From Leptolyngbya sp. FACHB-261 (GTDB lineage: Bacteria; Cyanobacteriota; Cyanobacteriia; FACHB-261), in NCBI RefSeq assembly GCF_014696065.1, contig NZ_JACJPL010000026.1, forward strand, positions 496,001 to 560,000: DNA of 64,000 nucleotides, given 5' to 3'. The position numbers and the translations under genes are program-made. Shown piece by piece: positions 63,103-64,000 of the stretch (positions are counted from its first letter, which is position 1; every line of letters starts with the position of its first letter). Under the pieces are notes generated by a model, which ran no database searches, was not told the origin of the DNA, and saw only the letters and a program-made list of their open reading frames with translations.

Positions 63103-63558
63103 TCATGCTTTCGGCTGATAGAGTTCGATCAAAATGCCGTTGTTGTCTTTGAAGAAAGCAAATCGCTCCCCATCAGAATCAGGCACTTCACCGATTTCAG
63201 TGACAAATTCAACTCCCCGATCTTTCAGAGCAGCGACTGCCTGCTCTACATCGTCAACTGCAAATGCAATATGCTTCAGACCTCGCACGGCTAAATCAGT
63301 TGCAAGTTCGGAGTGATAATCTGGCATTACTGATGAGTTTGCCAACTCGAAAACCTCAATGCGAAAGTCGTTCAAAGTCATGAAAGCAACTCTTGCATTC
63401 ATAGCTGGCATCTCGTATCTAAAGCCAGGCGTGAAACCTAGCTTTTCAGCGTACCAATTCATTGTTTCCTCTAAGCCAGTGACTGAGATAGCAAAGTGAT
63501 GAAGATGTAGGTTTAGAGATAAAGGCTGATGAATTTTGAGATCGGTAGTCTGTGTCAT
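63103..63558 (-). CDS. VOC family (glyoxalase-fold) protein
   Basis: A 151-residue vicinal-oxygen-chelate protein: HLHHFAISVTGLEETMNWY starts the first beta-alpha-beta unit and GLKHIAFAVDDVEQAVAALKDRGV the second, with metal-ligand candidates His, His and Glu (GILIELYQP). Members include lactoylglutathione lyase-like enzymes, dioxygenases and epimerases; the activity is not readable. It lies between the reductase and SDR genes. Confidence 0.9.
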   Translation of the reverse strand: MTQTTDLKIHQPLSLNLHLHHFAISVTGLEETMNWYAEKLGFTPGFRYEMPAMNARVAFMTLNDFRIEVFELANSSVMPDYHSELATDLAVRGLKHIAFAVDDVEQAVAALKDRGVEFVTEIGEVPDSDGERFAFFKDNNGILIELYQPKA

Positions 63559-63648
63559 TGCAGTAACCTCTTTCTGTCTACTCGTTCTCGTGATGCATCA
63601 CTTCTTGAATAGCTTCAAAAAATTGAGCTGGCGAATCTTCTGAACGTC

Positions 63649-64000
63649 TTAGAGCGTGACAATGCTACCGCCATCAATTCGAATGTTGGTTCCATTGATG
63701 TAACCAGCTAAAGGGCTGCTCAAAAACGTCACTAAATTGGCAATATCTTCAGGTTGAGCCAAGCGACCTGTTGGATTATCTAACTCTGTCGTCAATACAT
63801 GCCGCTCAATCTCTTCCCATTCGGTACTGCGGCCTTCTCTGGCGGCAGCTTCGGTCATGCGCTGGCGGATTTGTTCAGTAACAATGATGCCAGGGCTAAC
63901 CACATTCACAGTGACCCCGGTACGGTCAAATCGCTTCGATAAACTTTTGGTCAGATTGAGCACGGCGCACTTAGCGGCTGCGTAATCTGGCATCATGGCA
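63649..64000 (-). CDS. SDR oxidoreductase, N-terminus beyond the window
   Basis: Partial short-chain dehydrogenase. Only the C-terminal half is present: the YxxxK-type DYAAAKCAVLNLTKSL, VNVVSPGIIVTEQIRQ and the GTNIRIDGGSIV ending. The Rossmann loop and catalytic Ser must lie past 64000. The Met near 63996 is not the real start. Confidence 0.9.
   Translation of the reverse strand, partial: AMMPDYAAAKCAVLNLTKSLSKRFDRTGVTVNVVSPGIIVTEQIRQRMTEAAAREGRSTEWEEIERHVLTTELDNPTGRLAQPEDIANLVTFLSSPLAGYINGTNIRIDGGSIVTL

Overview
The window reads as cyanobacterial chromosome. The evidence is a set of cyanobacterium-type genes (a TIGR03643-type small protein, an HHL1-like protein, a Ycf45/SpoIIIAA-like R3H ATPase, an S-layer-homology porin-like protein, an FHA/TPS exoprotein paired with a CHAT protein, a PEP-CTERM protein, NB-ARC/WD40 genes) and at least six copies of the HIP1 octamer GCGATCGC (for example 19541, 22771, 32935, 34453, 35870, 50372). 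A filamentous or Leptolyngbya-like organism is plausible, but the sequence alone does not fix the genus. No rRNA and no intact transposase were seen; one tRNA (Thr-GGU) is present.

Layout. 0-16 kb is mainly housekeeping: a large membrane repeat protein, an S9 peptidase, a peptidoglycan-binding protein, MscS, a fused kinase-type protein, ribosomal L25, PurA, an orphan MalK/UgpC-type ABC ATPase, an SLH protein, a histidine phosphatase, and an HHL1-like gene downstream of a dynamin/Era-like GTPase. 16-25 kb is a co-directional metabolic block on the minus strand. Its core is a tight five-gene run, SDR - old yellow enzyme - GH63/MGH1-like glycosidase - aquaporin - GMC oxidoreductase, followed by nitroreductase and aldo/keto reductase genes. 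25-31 kb holds a DEAD-box helicase, a TIGR03643 gene, tRNA-Thr, pgi, and a lipase plus SufR-like regulator pair.

31-44 kb is the accessory region. It has a 1228-residue NB-ARC STAND protein with 14 WD40 blades. A decayed leucine-rich-repeat tail lies on one side, and the 3' tail of a second, lost WD40 gene lies about 2 kb beyond the other side. It also has a prokaryotic pentameric ligand-gated ion channel and a glutathionyl-hydroquinone reductase. An orphan CRISPR array (33 repeat units, 32 spacers) follows with no cas gene anywhere in the window. The array abuts a decayed reading frame, a 38-bp duplication and a 21-bp tandem repeat tract.

44-52 kb is a cell-surface module: a LuxR-type regulator, an unknown one-membrane-segment protein, a TPS/FHA exoprotein, a secreted TPR-CHAT protease-like protein and a NERD-domain membrane protein. 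It is followed by a strikingly hairpin-rich intergenic region (51.47-51.73 kb) ahead of an unknown gene. 52-64 kb contains the R3H ATPase, a methyltransferase pseudogene, a CHRD/PEP-CTERM protein, an ATP-grasp ligase facing an isoaspartyl peptidase, a second 21-bp tandem repeat, REP-like duplications next to a coupled pair of small genes, and a LysR-controlled reductase with VOC and SDR neighbours.

The most promising places for something undescribed are the structured intergenic region at 51.5 kb, the secreted FHA-CHAT pair, the decaying NLR-like STAND/LRR island next to an ion channel and an orphan CRISPR array, and the two dispersed 21-bp (heptapeptide-period) repeat tracts. All functional links between neighbours are inferences from layout.
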